A stretch of DNA of 64,000 nucleotides from Oscillatoriales cyanobacterium (GCA_004294385.1 REAP01000038.1:1-64000); one strand, 5' to 3'. Numbered from the stretch's first letter, positions 8,174-16,585 are shown. The notes: generated by a model not told the origin, from the sequence alone. Numbers and translations are program-made.

Positions 8174-8494
8174 GTGGATAAAGAGTATAATAAGTTGGTG
8201 CGCGATCGCATTCCTGAAATTATCCGACAAAGTGGTATCGAATGTGAAACTGCTGTTTTGTCAAATGCAGAATACTGTCAAGCTTTGCGACAGAAATTGA
8301 TTGAGGAAGCTGGGGAAGTTGCGGAGGCTGACGGGGACGAGTTAGTGGCTGAATTGGCTGATTTATATGAGGTTATAGATGCGCTGATGCTGAGTTATGG
8401 CATTTCGGGCGATCGCATTTTGGATGCACAAGCCAAGCGCCGCGAAACCAGAGGCGGTTTTACACAAAAAATCATGCTGTTACGGACAATGTAA
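8174..8494 (+). CDS. MazG-like / phosphoribosyl-ATP pyrophosphohydrolase-like protein
   Basis: A ~106-residue all-alpha NTP pyrophosphohydrolase. It opens with KEYNKLVRDRIPEII, followed by LRQKLIEEAGEVAEA and DELVAELADLYEVIDAL, which supply the EExxE and ExxD metal-binding acids of the MazG/HisE superfamily. These proteins hydrolyse nucleoside triphosphates, often as house-cleaning enzymes. An AGGAG at 8161-8165 is ideally placed for the GTG at 8174; a GTG at 8165 is also in frame but overlaps that ribosome site, so 8174 is preferred. It sits among the Dnd-associated genes, possibly as a passenger. Confidence 0.8.
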   Translation: MDKEYNKLVRDRIPEIIRQSGIECETAVLSNAEYCQALRQKLIEEAGEVAEADGDELVAELADLYEVIDALMLSYGISGDRILDAQAKRRETRGGFTQKIMLLRTM

Positions 8495-8562
8495 AAATTA
8501 TCTGCGTTAATCTGTGTTTATCTGCCTCACATCTGCGGTTCCTTTATCAACAAATAATCCCA

Positions 8563-9033
8563 ATGGCTGCTAACCGAATTAGAATTGCTAAAGATAAAGC
8601 CGATTTAGTTAAATCATTAATTTCATCAGAACATAAATCCTCACCTTTCCAGACTTACGCTGATGTCATCGCCTTTGCCGCATCCTTGGGAAATAAGCGG
8701 AAAAAACGCTTACCTTTGGGAGATATTTCTAAACGAGAACCTGGTTCGATCGATCTTGATATTTTTGTATCAAGGGGTTATGATATGGCGATTAAATTAA
8801 TTGCGATCGCCGAAACCAAAAATCCTCAAATTCTCTCCCACCTTGATGCAGAATTAGAAGCAGAACGCTTGCAAATTTTTGAAGAATATGCTAATGGGGG
8901 ATTGGAAATTCTGCGAGAAGAATTGCGGGGTGCGGCCGATTATAGCGATCGGCTTTTGTTGATTTTAATCTCAGAAAGAGACAAGCAACATCAGTCAAAT
9001 GAAGAATTCGATTTAAGCAAATTCCTATTTTGA
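8563..9033 (+). CDS. DNA phosphorothioation-associated protein 4-like
   Basis: A 156-residue protein with no catalytic motif that I can see: KDKADLVKSLI at the N-terminus, then SPFQTYADVIAFAASLGNKRKKR and IDLDIFVSRGYDMAIKLIAIAE, and a C-terminal helix IFEEYANGGLEILREEL. This layout matches the family called dnd system-associated protein 4, found beside phosphorothioation restriction genes (from memory). Location between the helicase/SMC-like module and dndC supports this. It may be a DNA-binding or adaptor subunit; the biochemical role is unknown. Confidence 0.7.
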   Translation: MAANRIRIAKDKADLVKSLISSEHKSSPFQTYADVIAFAASLGNKRKKRLPLGDISKREPGSIDLDIFVSRGYDMAIKLIAIAETKNPQILSHLDAELEAERLQIFEEYANGGLEILREELRGAADYSDRLLLILISERDKQHQSNEEFDLSKFLF

Positions 9034-9050
9034 ATTAACTAGAATTATGA

Positions 9051-9191
9051 TTCATAGACTTAACTTATCCGGTTTGTCGCATTGATTATATTTGGTATTC
9101 ACAGCATTGGGGTGCTAAGTCTAGTTCGGTTTTAGAAGCAATGGAATCAGATCATTTACCCGTAGCAGCGGAATTGATTTTGTTAAAATGA
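9051..9191 (+). pseudogene. C-terminal remnant of an endonuclease/exonuclease/phosphatase family gene
   Basis: In the frame ending at the TGA at 9189-9191 the DNA reads RIDYIWYSQHWGAKSSSV, then MESDHLPVAAELILLK. RIDYI and SDHLPV are the C-terminal signature of the EEP superfamily (the Asp and His of the DNase I-like active site). No start codon, and no N-terminal ~200 residues, are found upstream, where the Dnd-associated gene ends at 9033. This is therefore a decayed fragment. Confidence 0.75.
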
Positions 9192-9268
9192 AGCGGTATA
9201 ATGTATTTAAATTGATTTGCTGATAAATAGTAGCAGTTAGTCATCTAATAAAATTGAGAGGCACATCC

Positions 9269-9505
9269 ATGCAAATTAACCTCACCATTACCGATCGCCT
9301 AGAACAGCAACTTCTTGAGAAAGCTAGCCAACTCAACCTGCCCATCGAAACCCTGATTTTGGAATCGCTGCGCCAACTGTTTCAAGAAGACGAAGAAGAG
9401 CTATCTAAAGAAGATATCCTCAACAGTCTTCGGATTGCGCTTCAGGAAGTAGAAGACGGTAAAGTTCACCCGATCGCAGAACTTTGGGATGGTATTGATG
9501 TCTGA
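9269..9505 (+). CDS. Antitoxin of a RelE-type toxin-antitoxin pair
   Basis: A small acidic protein of about 78 residues. It opens with a short beta-like segment (MQINLTITDRLEQQL) and a helix (LPIETLILESLRQLF), as in ribbon-helix-helix antitoxins, then an acidic tail. The ATG at 9269 has GAGAGG six bases upstream, and upstream TTG readings are less likely. The 3' end overlaps the toxin gene by 8 bp (ATGTCTGA), which fits a coupled type II toxin-antitoxin operon. It would neutralise the downstream toxin and repress the operon promoter. Confidence 0.7.
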   Translation: MQINLTITDRLEQQLLEKASQLNLPIETLILESLRQLFQEDEEELSKEDILNSLRIALQEVEDGKVHPIAELWDGIDV

Positions 9506-9866
9506 ACTACCCACTATCCAGGTTCTGTTTGCCGATCGATTCAAGCGCCAACTCAGAATCCTCGCTAAACGCTATCGTCAGATTCAAACCGACTTGCAAC
9601 CTCTCCTAGAGCAGTTACAAGCAGGCGAATGTCCAGGCGATCGCATTTCTGGTACAGGCTACACCGTCTTTAAAGTAAGAGCCAAAAACAGTGACATTAG
9701 TAAAGGGAAAAGTGGAGGCTATCGCATTATTTATCAAGTCACATCAACCACTTGTTTCATCTTGCTCATCATCTATGCCAAATCTGACCAAGAAACGGTT
9801 GCTGTAGAAGAAATTAATGATACTATCGATAACTTCCGCAATCAGCAACAATCAAAACTTAGCTAA
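9498..9866 (+). CDS. RelE/HigB-like toxin
   Basis: About 122 residues with the RelE-superfamily order: FADRFKRQLRILAKRYRQI helices, a basic RAKNSDISKGKSGGYRIIYQV strand pair, and a C-terminal LLIIYAKSDQETV strand. RelE-type toxins cut mRNA on the ribosome. The ATG at 9498 overlaps the antitoxin stop; an ATG at 9489 is also in frame. It lies tail to tail with the DGQHR gene and overlaps its last codons by 8 bp. A passenger of the defence island or a stabiliser of it. Confidence 0.72.
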   Translation: MSELPTIQVLFADRFKRQLRILAKRYRQIQTDLQPLLEQLQAGECPGDRISGTGYTVFKVRAKNSDISKGKSGGYRIIYQVTSTTCFILLIIYAKSDQETVAVEEINDTIDNFRNQQQSKLS

Positions 9867-11451
9867 GCACCGGTGGTAATCCCACTTCTTTTGGATGGAC
9901 AAACCTGCTATTAAAACTAACAGCTTTATCCTCAAAAGTCCTCGCTTGGGCAACCGCTTGTCGCAAATGAGCTCGATCCATATCATCCCCAATTCCCGCT
10001 ACCAAATAGACAATTAACTTCGTCGCTAAATCCTTCCCAGAAACTAGCATTCGCTTTTTGTTCGGATCGTACAAAATGCCATACCACGCCGACTCAGGAT
10101 TGTCCATGTGGCTAAATCCTTCATCGACATCGTATCTGCGGAGTTTGTCGAAAATAGATTTCAGCGAAAGTTTCTTCCTAAATACTAAAATTCCTAAAGC
10201 ATTAGCTAAAGCAACTTGACCGACTGGGCGAAACAAAATATTGCCCTCGCCACCAGGCTTTTCAAAACTAAATCGGCGCAATTCTGTGGTTTCTTCGCCA
10301 CTTTCAATTCTTTGATAGCTAGGCAAAGTTGCTAAATGATCGAACAATTTCTTAAACTCTTCTATTCCCTCTTTGAGTTCTTCATCTTCGGGGCGCATGG
10401 GAATCAAACCTTTTCTTTCCGGCTTCCAATGAGGGAATTTGTATTCTAAATACCGTTCCGACATATCTTGCAATGCTTGCAATGTGGTTAACACAGTTGA
10501 TTTGGCTGCGACTGTCGCACTGTCCCAATTAACGCGGGGATTTCTATCATCTTGCTCTTTTAATAAGGGATGGGTGACAGCAATTTTGCGGGCGCAAATC
10601 GCAAATCCGTTGTCTTCATTTAATAATGCTAATTGTCCCTGACTTAGGGTGACAGCCATTAGGTTAACGTGCACAAAGATCGATCGCACGCGCCGTTGTG
10701 CTTGCTGCCGCGTTTCCCCCACCGCAGCCGCCGGGATAAACTCAATTCCGATTTTTTCGTGAGCTAATTTATACACTGTTTCGGGGTCGATTTGATACTC
10801 TTCGGCTAAATCTTCGAGGGTGATTGCAGCGCCGACTGGTTTTTTATTTTTGTTGTATCTTTGGAGGATTCCGGTTTTAATTAAACTCATTAAACCTTGA
10901 ACTCCCATCAGCCGATGCTGGCCATCTAAGGCAAAAATTGAAACTTCTTTAGAAACATTCAATAGTCCTAAATTTTGGTTTTTATCAAAGGATGTGAATT
11001 CAGCGGCTGATTTGGTTGCGACACCGTTTTTATCCCATTCATCGGCTAGAGGATTGTCTACCCACGGGGGACTGACGACTACTAAAACTGCTGGGAATTT
11101 GTGCGATTTTCGGGCTGCGAGATATTGAGTAAGGGCTGCTTGGCGTGACCAATCTAAGGGGCGCTGGATGATTTCGTCGATGGTTTCGTCGTCGCGGACT
11201 ATGTTGTTAGTTTGGAGGTCGAATTTTTGCCGAAAAAGTGGCATATGTGAGGCGAAACGGACGCGGGAATCCAACCATTCGAGGGTGACTGAACCGATGT
11301 AGGCTTCGCTATTTCCCATCTGGGTTTTTTGGACGAAAATGCGATCGTCCTTTCCTAAATAATTATCTAATAACAGTGCGATTTCTTGTCTTTCGCGGTT
11401 TTCTTTTTCCAAAATTATGTTAGCGATGTCATCCGCTGGGTTGGTGTTCAT
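9859..11451 (-). CDS. DGQHR domain (DndB-like) protein, large form
   Basis: A 530-residue DGQHR-domain protein. The motif FALDGQHRLMGV is at about 173-184 (D176 to R180). Its flanks (LVVVSPPWVDNPLADEW before; QAQRRVRSIFVHVNLMAVTLS after) fit the ParB-like DGQHR fold. This size class is found as a phosphorothioation-associated DGQHR protein next to dnd genes. DndB itself is a negative regulator or modulator of phosphorothioation in several bacteria; whether this longer relative does the same is unproven. It is transcribed away from the dndC side of the island. Confidence 0.82.
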   Translation of the reverse strand: MNTNPADDIANIILEKENRERQEIALLLDNYLGKDDRIFVQKTQMGNSEAYIGSVTLEWLDSRVRFASHMPLFRQKFDLQTNNIVRDDETIDEIIQRPLDWSRQAALTQYLAARKSHKFPAVLVVVSPPWVDNPLADEWDKNGVATKSAAEFTSFDKNQNLGLLNVSKEVSIFALDGQHRLMGVQGLMSLIKTGILQRYNKNKKPVGAAITLEDLAEEYQIDPETVYKLAHEKIGIEFIPAAAVGETRQQAQRRVRSIFVHVNLMAVTLSQGQLALLNEDNGFAICARKIAVTHPLLKEQDDRNPRVNWDSATVAAKSTVLTTLQALQDMSERYLEYKFPHWKPERKGLIPMRPEDEELKEGIEEFKKLFDHLATLPSYQRIESGEETTELRRFSFEKPGGEGNILFRPVGQVALANALGILVFRKKLSLKSIFDKLRRYDVDEGFSHMDNPESAWYGILYDPNKKRMLVSGKDLATKLIVYLVAGIGDDMDRAHLRQAVAQARTFEDKAVSFNSRFVHPKEVGLPPVLS

Positions 11452-11859
11452 CGGCAGTTTTTATATTATTTGGGTATTTTTTCAAAAATTATCATATATT
11501 AAAGTTTATGTCAAGGGTTGTTTTTAAAAAAGTTTTGTGAAACACTTAAAATGCTAAGGATTTCAAAATCATATATCATGTAATGTCTTATTTGTCAATA
11601 GCTGATTTGCGATCGGGCTTGATGCAGATGCGTCTGGGTCTCACGCGCCACTGTCCGAGTCCGCCAGGGGTTGAAAACCCGCGACCATCGCCCGCCAGGG
11701 GTTGAAACCCCTGTCTCATAGCGAAAGTCCTCTGAAGAGGACTGGATACGGATCAATTTCGAGGTTTATGTTTAGTCGGTTTTAACCGACTTTCGCTATG
11801 AGACGGGGGTTTCAACCCCCGGCGGAATGTCGGGGAAGCGAGTTAATTGACGATCGCAC
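11452..11859. other. Gene-free spacer with repeats between two dndB-related genes
   Basis: About 400 bp with no coding frame that I can defend. The left part (11460-11600) is AT-rich and probably holds the promoter of the leftward DGQHR gene. The right part is filled by GCCAGGGGTTGAAA-type repeats and the long inverted repeat at 11692-11825. No N-terminal dndB remnant is recognisable here. Confidence 0.6.
11692..11825. repeat. Long inverted repeat, 38-bp arms (MITE-like)
   Basis: Arms at 11692-11729 and 11788-11825 match at 36 of 38 positions as reverse complements. They contain GGGGTTGAAACCCC and CTCATAGCGAAAGTC blocks. The inner segment carries a second hairpin (CGGTTTTAACCG). A diverged relative lies at 21401-21512. 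The right arm ends 34 bp before the truncated dndB frame, so insertion may have removed the front of dndB. Confidence 0.8.
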
Positions 11860-12477
11860 TTGCTTCTGAATAATCACCGTGACGATGACGCAAAGTTGGT
11901 GAAGGCGGTTGTTAAGCAGGTTGAGGTTTTCCGGTGTTTGACTGAGATGGAGAGGGGGAGTTTGAATGGGCGATCGCCCAAATTGTTTGCGCTAAGTGCG
12001 ATCGATCGTGCTATCATGGCTTTGCTGTTAAATATTGAGAGCAGCAAACAGGCAAAACCCTCTCGTTACCGCGCCACAAAAGAGGAAAAAGAGGCAGAAT
12101 TTGCTCAAAAAATACAACTCGCGGTTAGTTATTGGAATGCGGTTAGCAGTTTTATTCCCGATTGGCAATTAGTTCTGCACAAGCAAGTTGCGGCGGGGGA
12201 AATCCGGCGGGATTGCGTGCACTGTCACAGTGTTGTGCTTGAGAGTTTGGGGGAAGTTGGGGCGAGTTTGTTGTCTGCTTTTCCTGAGTGTTGGGAGGAA
12301 CGTTTGACTGCTTTGCGCGAGGTTGATTGGTCGATTTCTAACCCTGATTGGGAGGGTGGGATTTTGGTAAAAGGGAGGGTTTCTAGGTCTAGGGCGAGTG
12401 TTAGTTGGATGACTGATTATTTGAAAAATCGGTTGGGTTTTGGAGCTGACATTAGAAGAGGATCACTCAAAAAATAA
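11860..12477 (+). pseudogene. dndB: DndB remnant lacking the DGQHR half
   Basis: The 205-codon frame corresponds to the C-terminal half of DndB: VFRCLTEMERGSLNGRSPKLFALSAI, then YWNAVSSFIPDW, AGEIRRDCVHCHSVVLESLG, and a tail with EVDWSISNPDWEG and GRVSRS. The DGQHR motif and everything N-terminal to it are missing, and the only start is a TTG at 11860 with no clear ribosome site. It precedes dndC in the canonical direction, so it is probably the original dndB, beheaded next to the 11692-11825 repeat. A truncated but expressed protein cannot be excluded. Confidence 0.75.
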
Positions 12478-12532
12478 ACTGCTTAAGGCAGGAGATAAAC
12501 GCAGATGAAAGCGAATAATAAATATTGATTGC

Positions 12533-13705
12533 TTACCATCTCAGTTGGCTTTTGACTGCTTCAACTGCATCTGCTATAGCACCTGCACCCCAAGATATAG
12601 TCAGTGTTGTTTTCCCATTTTTTGTGTTTTTCCTCACTACATTGTTATGCCAAAGATTATTCGTTCTAGACCAATCTAGCTGAGCTAGTAGCAAAATTTT
12701 TTGGGAGTTGAAGGAATTACTTTTCGGCTCCCAAGTACAGTAAAGCAAGCGCCCTAAAATTTCTAAACCCACACTCACCGCTAAGAGACATTCTTTCTTA
12801 AAGTTAGTCACTTCCTCTACAGTCAATTTTTCGATACTTGTATCAAAAATATGTCGTGTATGATTGCATTCTGAGAAAAATACATTGAAGGAATTAGCTA
12901 AGGCATTAAACGTTTTTTCAATTTCTTCTGGAGTGTCAAAATCTTCAAGTTCATCTTCTGGATTGTCAACACAAGCGCAACTTACGGCTCTAGCTATGTA
13001 ATTGGTTGTATATATTAACTTATCGTTTTTAGGAGATTTATCTAATCTATTTGTTTTTCCGCGAAACATGGTCACTTCTTCTATCAATCTGTTAGCAATA
13101 CCATCCCTCCCCGAATATTCGCTAAATGAAACAGACAAAGATTTTTCAACTGGCTTGGCTTGAGCTAAATCGCGAAAATCTAATTGACACTGTTTAAAAT
13201 TATCCTCTAAAATTAGAGTTATAGGGAAAGATTCGTTTTTCAATAAAGTTTCATCGGTTTTCATTAAGTCTCTAATTGCCTTTAGACGGTGCTGCCCATC
13301 AATCAAATCTAATTTCACTATTTGCGGAATGACAACTATGCAAAACCCCATACCCAATTCTTCAACTGTAATCATCTCTGGGGCTACATTTGCTGTAAAG
13401 CTCCCTAAAATCCACTTTTTACCTTTTTTCAAACGCTTACCAATATATTGTTTAATGTCATCAGCATGACCCTTGATTTCTGGGCGATCCTTACCAGAAG
13501 CTGGATTATTAGCACTAGCGGGTTTAGCTTGAAGAAGATTTGGTAAATCTTTAGAAGGTACATTAATTTGCAGCATAGTCCGTTTGCCGCACTCAAAAAT
13601 TAACGCCGGATAGCGCCGATCGCGGTGGTACTTGGCGAAGTAGGGAGCAAGTAACTCATCAATTCCTGGAACTCGATCGGACTGAGTAGGGTTATTATCA
13701 GACAT
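12533..13705 (-). CDS. DGQHR domain (DndB-like) protein, divergent from dndC
   Basis: About 390 residues from the ATG at 13705, with LIDGQHRLKAIRDL at about 134-147 and a DndB-like C-terminus ending near AQLDWSRTNNLWHNN. The 66 extra upstream codons of the open frame look like translated AT-rich promoter and overlap dndC, so MSDNNPTQSD is preferred as the start. The gene is divergent from dndC across a 173-bp promoter region. DndB proteins repress dnd transcription in some hosts and modulate modification frequency in others, so this one is placed to replace the broken dndB copy (inference). Confidence 0.82.
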   Translation of the reverse strand: MSDNNPTQSDRVPGIDELLAPYFAKYHRDRRYPALIFECGKRTMLQINVPSKDLPNLLQAKPASANNPASGKDRPEIKGHADDIKQYIGKRLKKGKKWILGSFTANVAPEMITVEELGMGFCIVVIPQIVKLDLIDGQHRLKAIRDLMKTDETLLKNESFPITLILEDNFKQCQLDFRDLAQAKPVEKSLSVSFSEYSGRDGIANRLIEEVTMFRGKTNRLDKSPKNDKLIYTTNYIARAVSCACVDNPEDELEDFDTPEEIEKTFNALANSFNVFFSECNHTRHIFDTSIEKLTVEEVTNFKKECLLAVSVGLEILGRLLYCTWEPKSNSFNSQKILLLAQLDWSRTNNLWHNNVVRKNTKNGKTTLTISWGAGAIADAVEAVKSQLRW

Positions 13706-13878
13706 ATAGGTTAAAAAAATTGTGTAGTGACATAATTTTACATTACAAACCGTATAAATATAAACTGTCAGGGATACTATTTCTCGCCACTGGCAAACAA
13801 TAAAACAAAAAAAATAATTTTTATAAGGCATGACATTATATCGTAAACTATTAATATAGAGGATAGGAGCTTTCAGAT
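13706..13878. promoter_or_regulatory. Divergent promoter region of DGQHR gene and dndC
   Basis: 173 bp of strongly AT-rich DNA between two divergent starts. AGGAG at 13865-13869 is the ribosome site for the dndC ATG at 13879. Promoters for both genes must lie here or overlap the 5' ends; I cannot assign -35 and -10 boxes with confidence. Confidence 0.55.
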
Positions 13879-15558
13879 ATGATTCAAACTCAGCAGATGT
13901 CATTACTACCGGGTCGTAGCGTTACCGAATTAATAGAAGACATAGAGTTGCTAACTCAGGAAGTCCAAGAGTTATATTGTCTTGACGATATCCCCTGGGT
14001 AATTGGATATAGTGGGGGAAAAGATTCGACGGCAGTAGTACAGCTAATTTGGAATGCAATTGCTAAACTTCCCCAGTCTAAACAAACTAAAAAAATTGAT
14101 ATTATTACCACTGACACTCTGGTAGAAAATCCGATCGTATCTACATGGGTTCGGAAGTCTATTAAGCAAATGAATATTGCTGCTATAGAACAAGAAATGC
14201 CGATAGATACTCACCTGCTACAACCAGAGTGGACAGAAACTTTTTGGGTAGGTTTGATTGGTAAAGGATACCCAGCACCAAGAGGTAAGTTTCGTTGGTG
14301 CACCGATCGCCTAAAAATATCTCCATCTAACCGTTTTATTCGTAATGTTATTCGCAGTAGCGGTGAAACTATACTTGTCTTAGGGACTCGTAAAGCTGAA
14401 AGCACAAAGCGTGCTCATAGAATGAAAAAAATGGAAGCTAGACGGGTACGCGATCGCCTAAGCCCCAATATGAACTTACCCAACTCTCTGGTTTATAGCC
14501 CAATTGAAGACTGGCGTGATGATGAAGTTTGGCTTTATCTAATGCAGTGGGACAATCCTTGGGGATACAGCAACAAAGATTTGTTCGCTATGTACCGGGG
14601 TGCGAGTGCTGATAATGAATGTCCCCTAGTTGTCGATACTTCTACGCCTAGCTGTGGCAGTTCTCGTTTTGGGTGCTGGGTGTGTACAATGGTAAGTCAG
14701 GATAAATCGCTAACAGCGATGATTCAAAATGATGAAGAAAAAGAGTGGTTGCAACCTCTACTAGATTTCCGTGTAGAATTGGATGTTGAAGATAGTCGCG
14801 ATCGACGTGACTTTCGGCGACGCAATGGAAATGTTCAACTGTATGAGCGTAATTTAGAGGGTGAAATAGCTATTGAGCCTATTCCCGGTCCTTATAGTAA
14901 AGAAGCGCGTGATTATTTATTGAGGCGACTTCTTTCTGTTCAAACTGAAATTCGTTTTAAAGCACCAGAAGAAATGCGAGATATTACCTTAATAGCCCCG
15001 GAAGAACTTAGCGAAATCCGTCGCATTTGGCTAGAAGAAAGACACGAATTTGATGATAGTTTACCCCGAATTTATGAAGAAGTCACCGGCGAACCTTTTG
15101 AAGATTCCCGCCCCGCTGCGGAAAGAAAACTTTTGGGTAGCGACGAATGGACTGTACTCGAAGAAATGTGCGATGACAAAATGCACCTGGAATTAATGGC
15201 AAAACTCCTAGATACGGAACGCCAATACTACACAAAACCCCGCCGTACCGGTGTTTATGGAGATTTGGAAAAATGCTTTGAAACCAGTTCGCGATCGCAG
15301 AAAGAAGCCATTGGTAACGCCCACTATCAACGGAATTTGAAAAAAGCAGTCGAAGATGTGAAAGCAAATCCGGCCCTGAATATTCAGCAAGTCAAAAATG
15401 CGATCGCCCAAACCAACATTTCTGCAACCGATGCTACCGTTGATATTGCCAAACTTAAGCAAGAATTGGAAAGTAGCAGCAACGAAGACAAGCAGTTGTC
15501 TTGGGCGGATATCAAATATTCAAGTCCAGATGTAGGAGCGGGAAATAGCAAAGATTAG
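13879..15558 (+). CDS. dndC: DNA phosphorothioation protein DndC (PAPS reductase-like)
   Basis: DndC is the ATP pyrophosphatase/PAPS-reductase-like enzyme that activates DNA for sulfur insertion and carries a 4Fe-4S cluster. The 559-residue product shows the PP-loop SGGKDST (45-51), RWCTDRLK (139-146, C141) and the Cys set C259, C266 and C269 in CGSSRFGCWVC, enough to ligate a cluster together with C141. The C-terminal ~100 residues are a charged, less conserved tail. The start has AGGAG nine bases upstream. It is followed after 128 bp by a GxxExxY gene rather than directly by dndD. Together with DndD and DndE it forms the modification complex. Confidence 0.95.
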   Translation: MIQTQQMSLLPGRSVTELIEDIELLTQEVQELYCLDDIPWVIGYSGGKDSTAVVQLIWNAIAKLPQSKQTKKIDIITTDTLVENPIVSTWVRKSIKQMNIAAIEQEMPIDTHLLQPEWTETFWVGLIGKGYPAPRGKFRWCTDRLKISPSNRFIRNVIRSSGETILVLGTRKAESTKRAHRMKKMEARRVRDRLSPNMNLPNSLVYSPIEDWRDDEVWLYLMQWDNPWGYSNKDLFAMYRGASADNECPLVVDTSTPSCGSSRFGCWVCTMVSQDKSLTAMIQNDEEKEWLQPLLDFRVELDVEDSRDRRDFRRRNGNVQLYERNLEGEIAIEPIPGPYSKEARDYLLRRLLSVQTEIRFKAPEEMRDITLIAPEELSEIRRIWLEERHEFDDSLPRIYEEVTGEPFEDSRPAAERKLLGSDEWTVLEEMCDDKMHLELMAKLLDTERQYYTKPRRTGVYGDLEKCFETSSRSQKEAIGNAHYQRNLKKAVEDVKANPALNIQQVKNAIAQTNISATDATVDIAKLKQELESSSNEDKQLSWADIKYSSPDVGAGNSKD

Positions 15559-15570
15559 CACGCGCTAGCC

Positions 15571-15641
15571 TGCGGTTCAACCCTAAATTTGTTGACAACC
15601 ACCCGGAGCGATCGCATATAATAGGTTGTCAACTAACCGCA
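15571..15641. repeat. Nested inverted repeat downstream of dndC
   Basis: TGCGGTT (15571) pairs with AACCGCA (15635-15641), and inside it GTTGACAACC (15591-15600) pairs perfectly with GGTTGTCAAC (15624-15633) around a HIP1-containing loop. It may serve as a terminator-like structure or an operator for the next gene; no T run follows. Confidence 0.6.
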
Positions 15642-15686
15642 GCATTACCAAACCCTCATCGTTTAAATTAAGAAATTTTTACGACC

Positions 15687-16250
15687 ATGATTGACCCTAA
15701 TATTCCCCATCAGGATCTTACATACAGCATCATCGGCTGTGCAATGAGAGTACATCGGAGGACGCAAAAAGGTTTAAGGGAAAAACATTACCAAAGAGCC
15801 TTTGATGCAGAAATGCTTGAATCAGGTTTGACAACAGAAATGGAGTATCCCAGACAAATTTATGACGGTGAAGTTTGGATGGGAATCCTCTATCTAGACC
15901 ATTGGGTGAATGAAGGTATTGTAGTAGAGGATAAAGCCGTGAATTATCCAATGACCGATAAAGATAAAGCTCAAATAATAGCTTACTTAGCCGCTACAGG
16001 AGCGCAAGTAGGTTTATTTATAAACTTTGGACGCAGCAAATTAGAATATCACCGCATCCTCCCACCAAAATCTGTACAAGGTTGGCAGAAATACATTCAA
16101 CCATACTTGTGGAGGCCGAAAACAAGTGGCAGGGGTTGGACAAGAGGAAGTGCAGGAACATACGAAGAAACAGATGCCGAACTCCCATTACCTCCCAGCA
16201 TTCAGCCTCAGAAACAAGAGGAAGATTCAACCGATGTGATTTATTGGTAG
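15687..16250 (+). CDS. GxxExxY protein (inserted between dndC and dndD)
   Basis: 187 residues with the family signature GLREKHYQRAF (Gly, Glu and Tyr at the G-x-x-E-x-x-Y spacing) after SIIGCAMRVHRRTQ. It continues with YLDHWVNEGIVVEDKAV (D and E/K positions compatible with a PD-(D/E)XK-like core) and VGLFINFGRSKLEYHRI. The C-terminal ~50 residues are a low-complexity extension. GxxExxY proteins are common in cyanobacteria and Bacteroidetes, with unknown function. The gene interrupts the normal dndC-dndD order. Confidence 0.8.
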   Translation: MIDPNIPHQDLTYSIIGCAMRVHRRTQKGLREKHYQRAFDAEMLESGLTTEMEYPRQIYDGEVWMGILYLDHWVNEGIVVEDKAVNYPMTDKDKAQIIAYLAATGAQVGLFINFGRSKLEYHRILPPKSVQGWQKYIQPYLWRPKTSGRGWTRGSAGTYEETDAELPLPPSIQPQKQEEDSTDVIYW

Positions 16251-16390
16251 CAAGGGGAAGAACGGTTAGCAGCGGATTTTGTAACGGATGTAGCGGATGA
16301 TTAGCAACGGATTCGGTAACGGATTTAACGGATGATTAGTCACTGATTAATTATCAAATCAAATCAAATCCCTTCCTAATATTTTCCCAC

Positions 16391-16560
16391 CCACCAACAA
16401 CCCATCCGTTAAATCCGTGACCAAATCCGCTGCGAACCGCCGCCCCCACCAACAACCCATCCGTTAAATCCGTGACCAAATCCGCTGCGAACCGCCGCCC
16501 CCACCAACAACCCATCCGTTAAATCCGTTACAAAATCCGCTGCTAACCGCCGCCTCCCCA
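16391..16560. repeat. 55-bp tandem repeat, three copies
   Basis: Direct repeats at 16391-16445, 16446-16500 and 16501-16555, nearly identical, each containing CCATCCGTTAAATCCGT and AAATCCGCTGC. A partial fourth copy starts at 16559. The block ends 26 bp before the dndD start. A related inverse-oriented AACGGATTTAACGGATGA stretch lies at 16260-16335. The whole gene-free interval 16251-16585 is occupied by this repeat family. Confidence 0.85.
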
Positions 16561-16585
16561 CCAACCAACAACATCTACATCCACC

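Noticed and set aside
13706..13903. 66-codon N-terminal extension of the DGQHR protein
   Set aside because: It covers the AT-rich divergent promoter and overlaps dndC; the ATG at 13705 fits better.
16391..16555. CRISPR array upstream of dndD
   Set aside because: The 55-bp units are directly contiguous with no variable spacers, and no cas genes are near.
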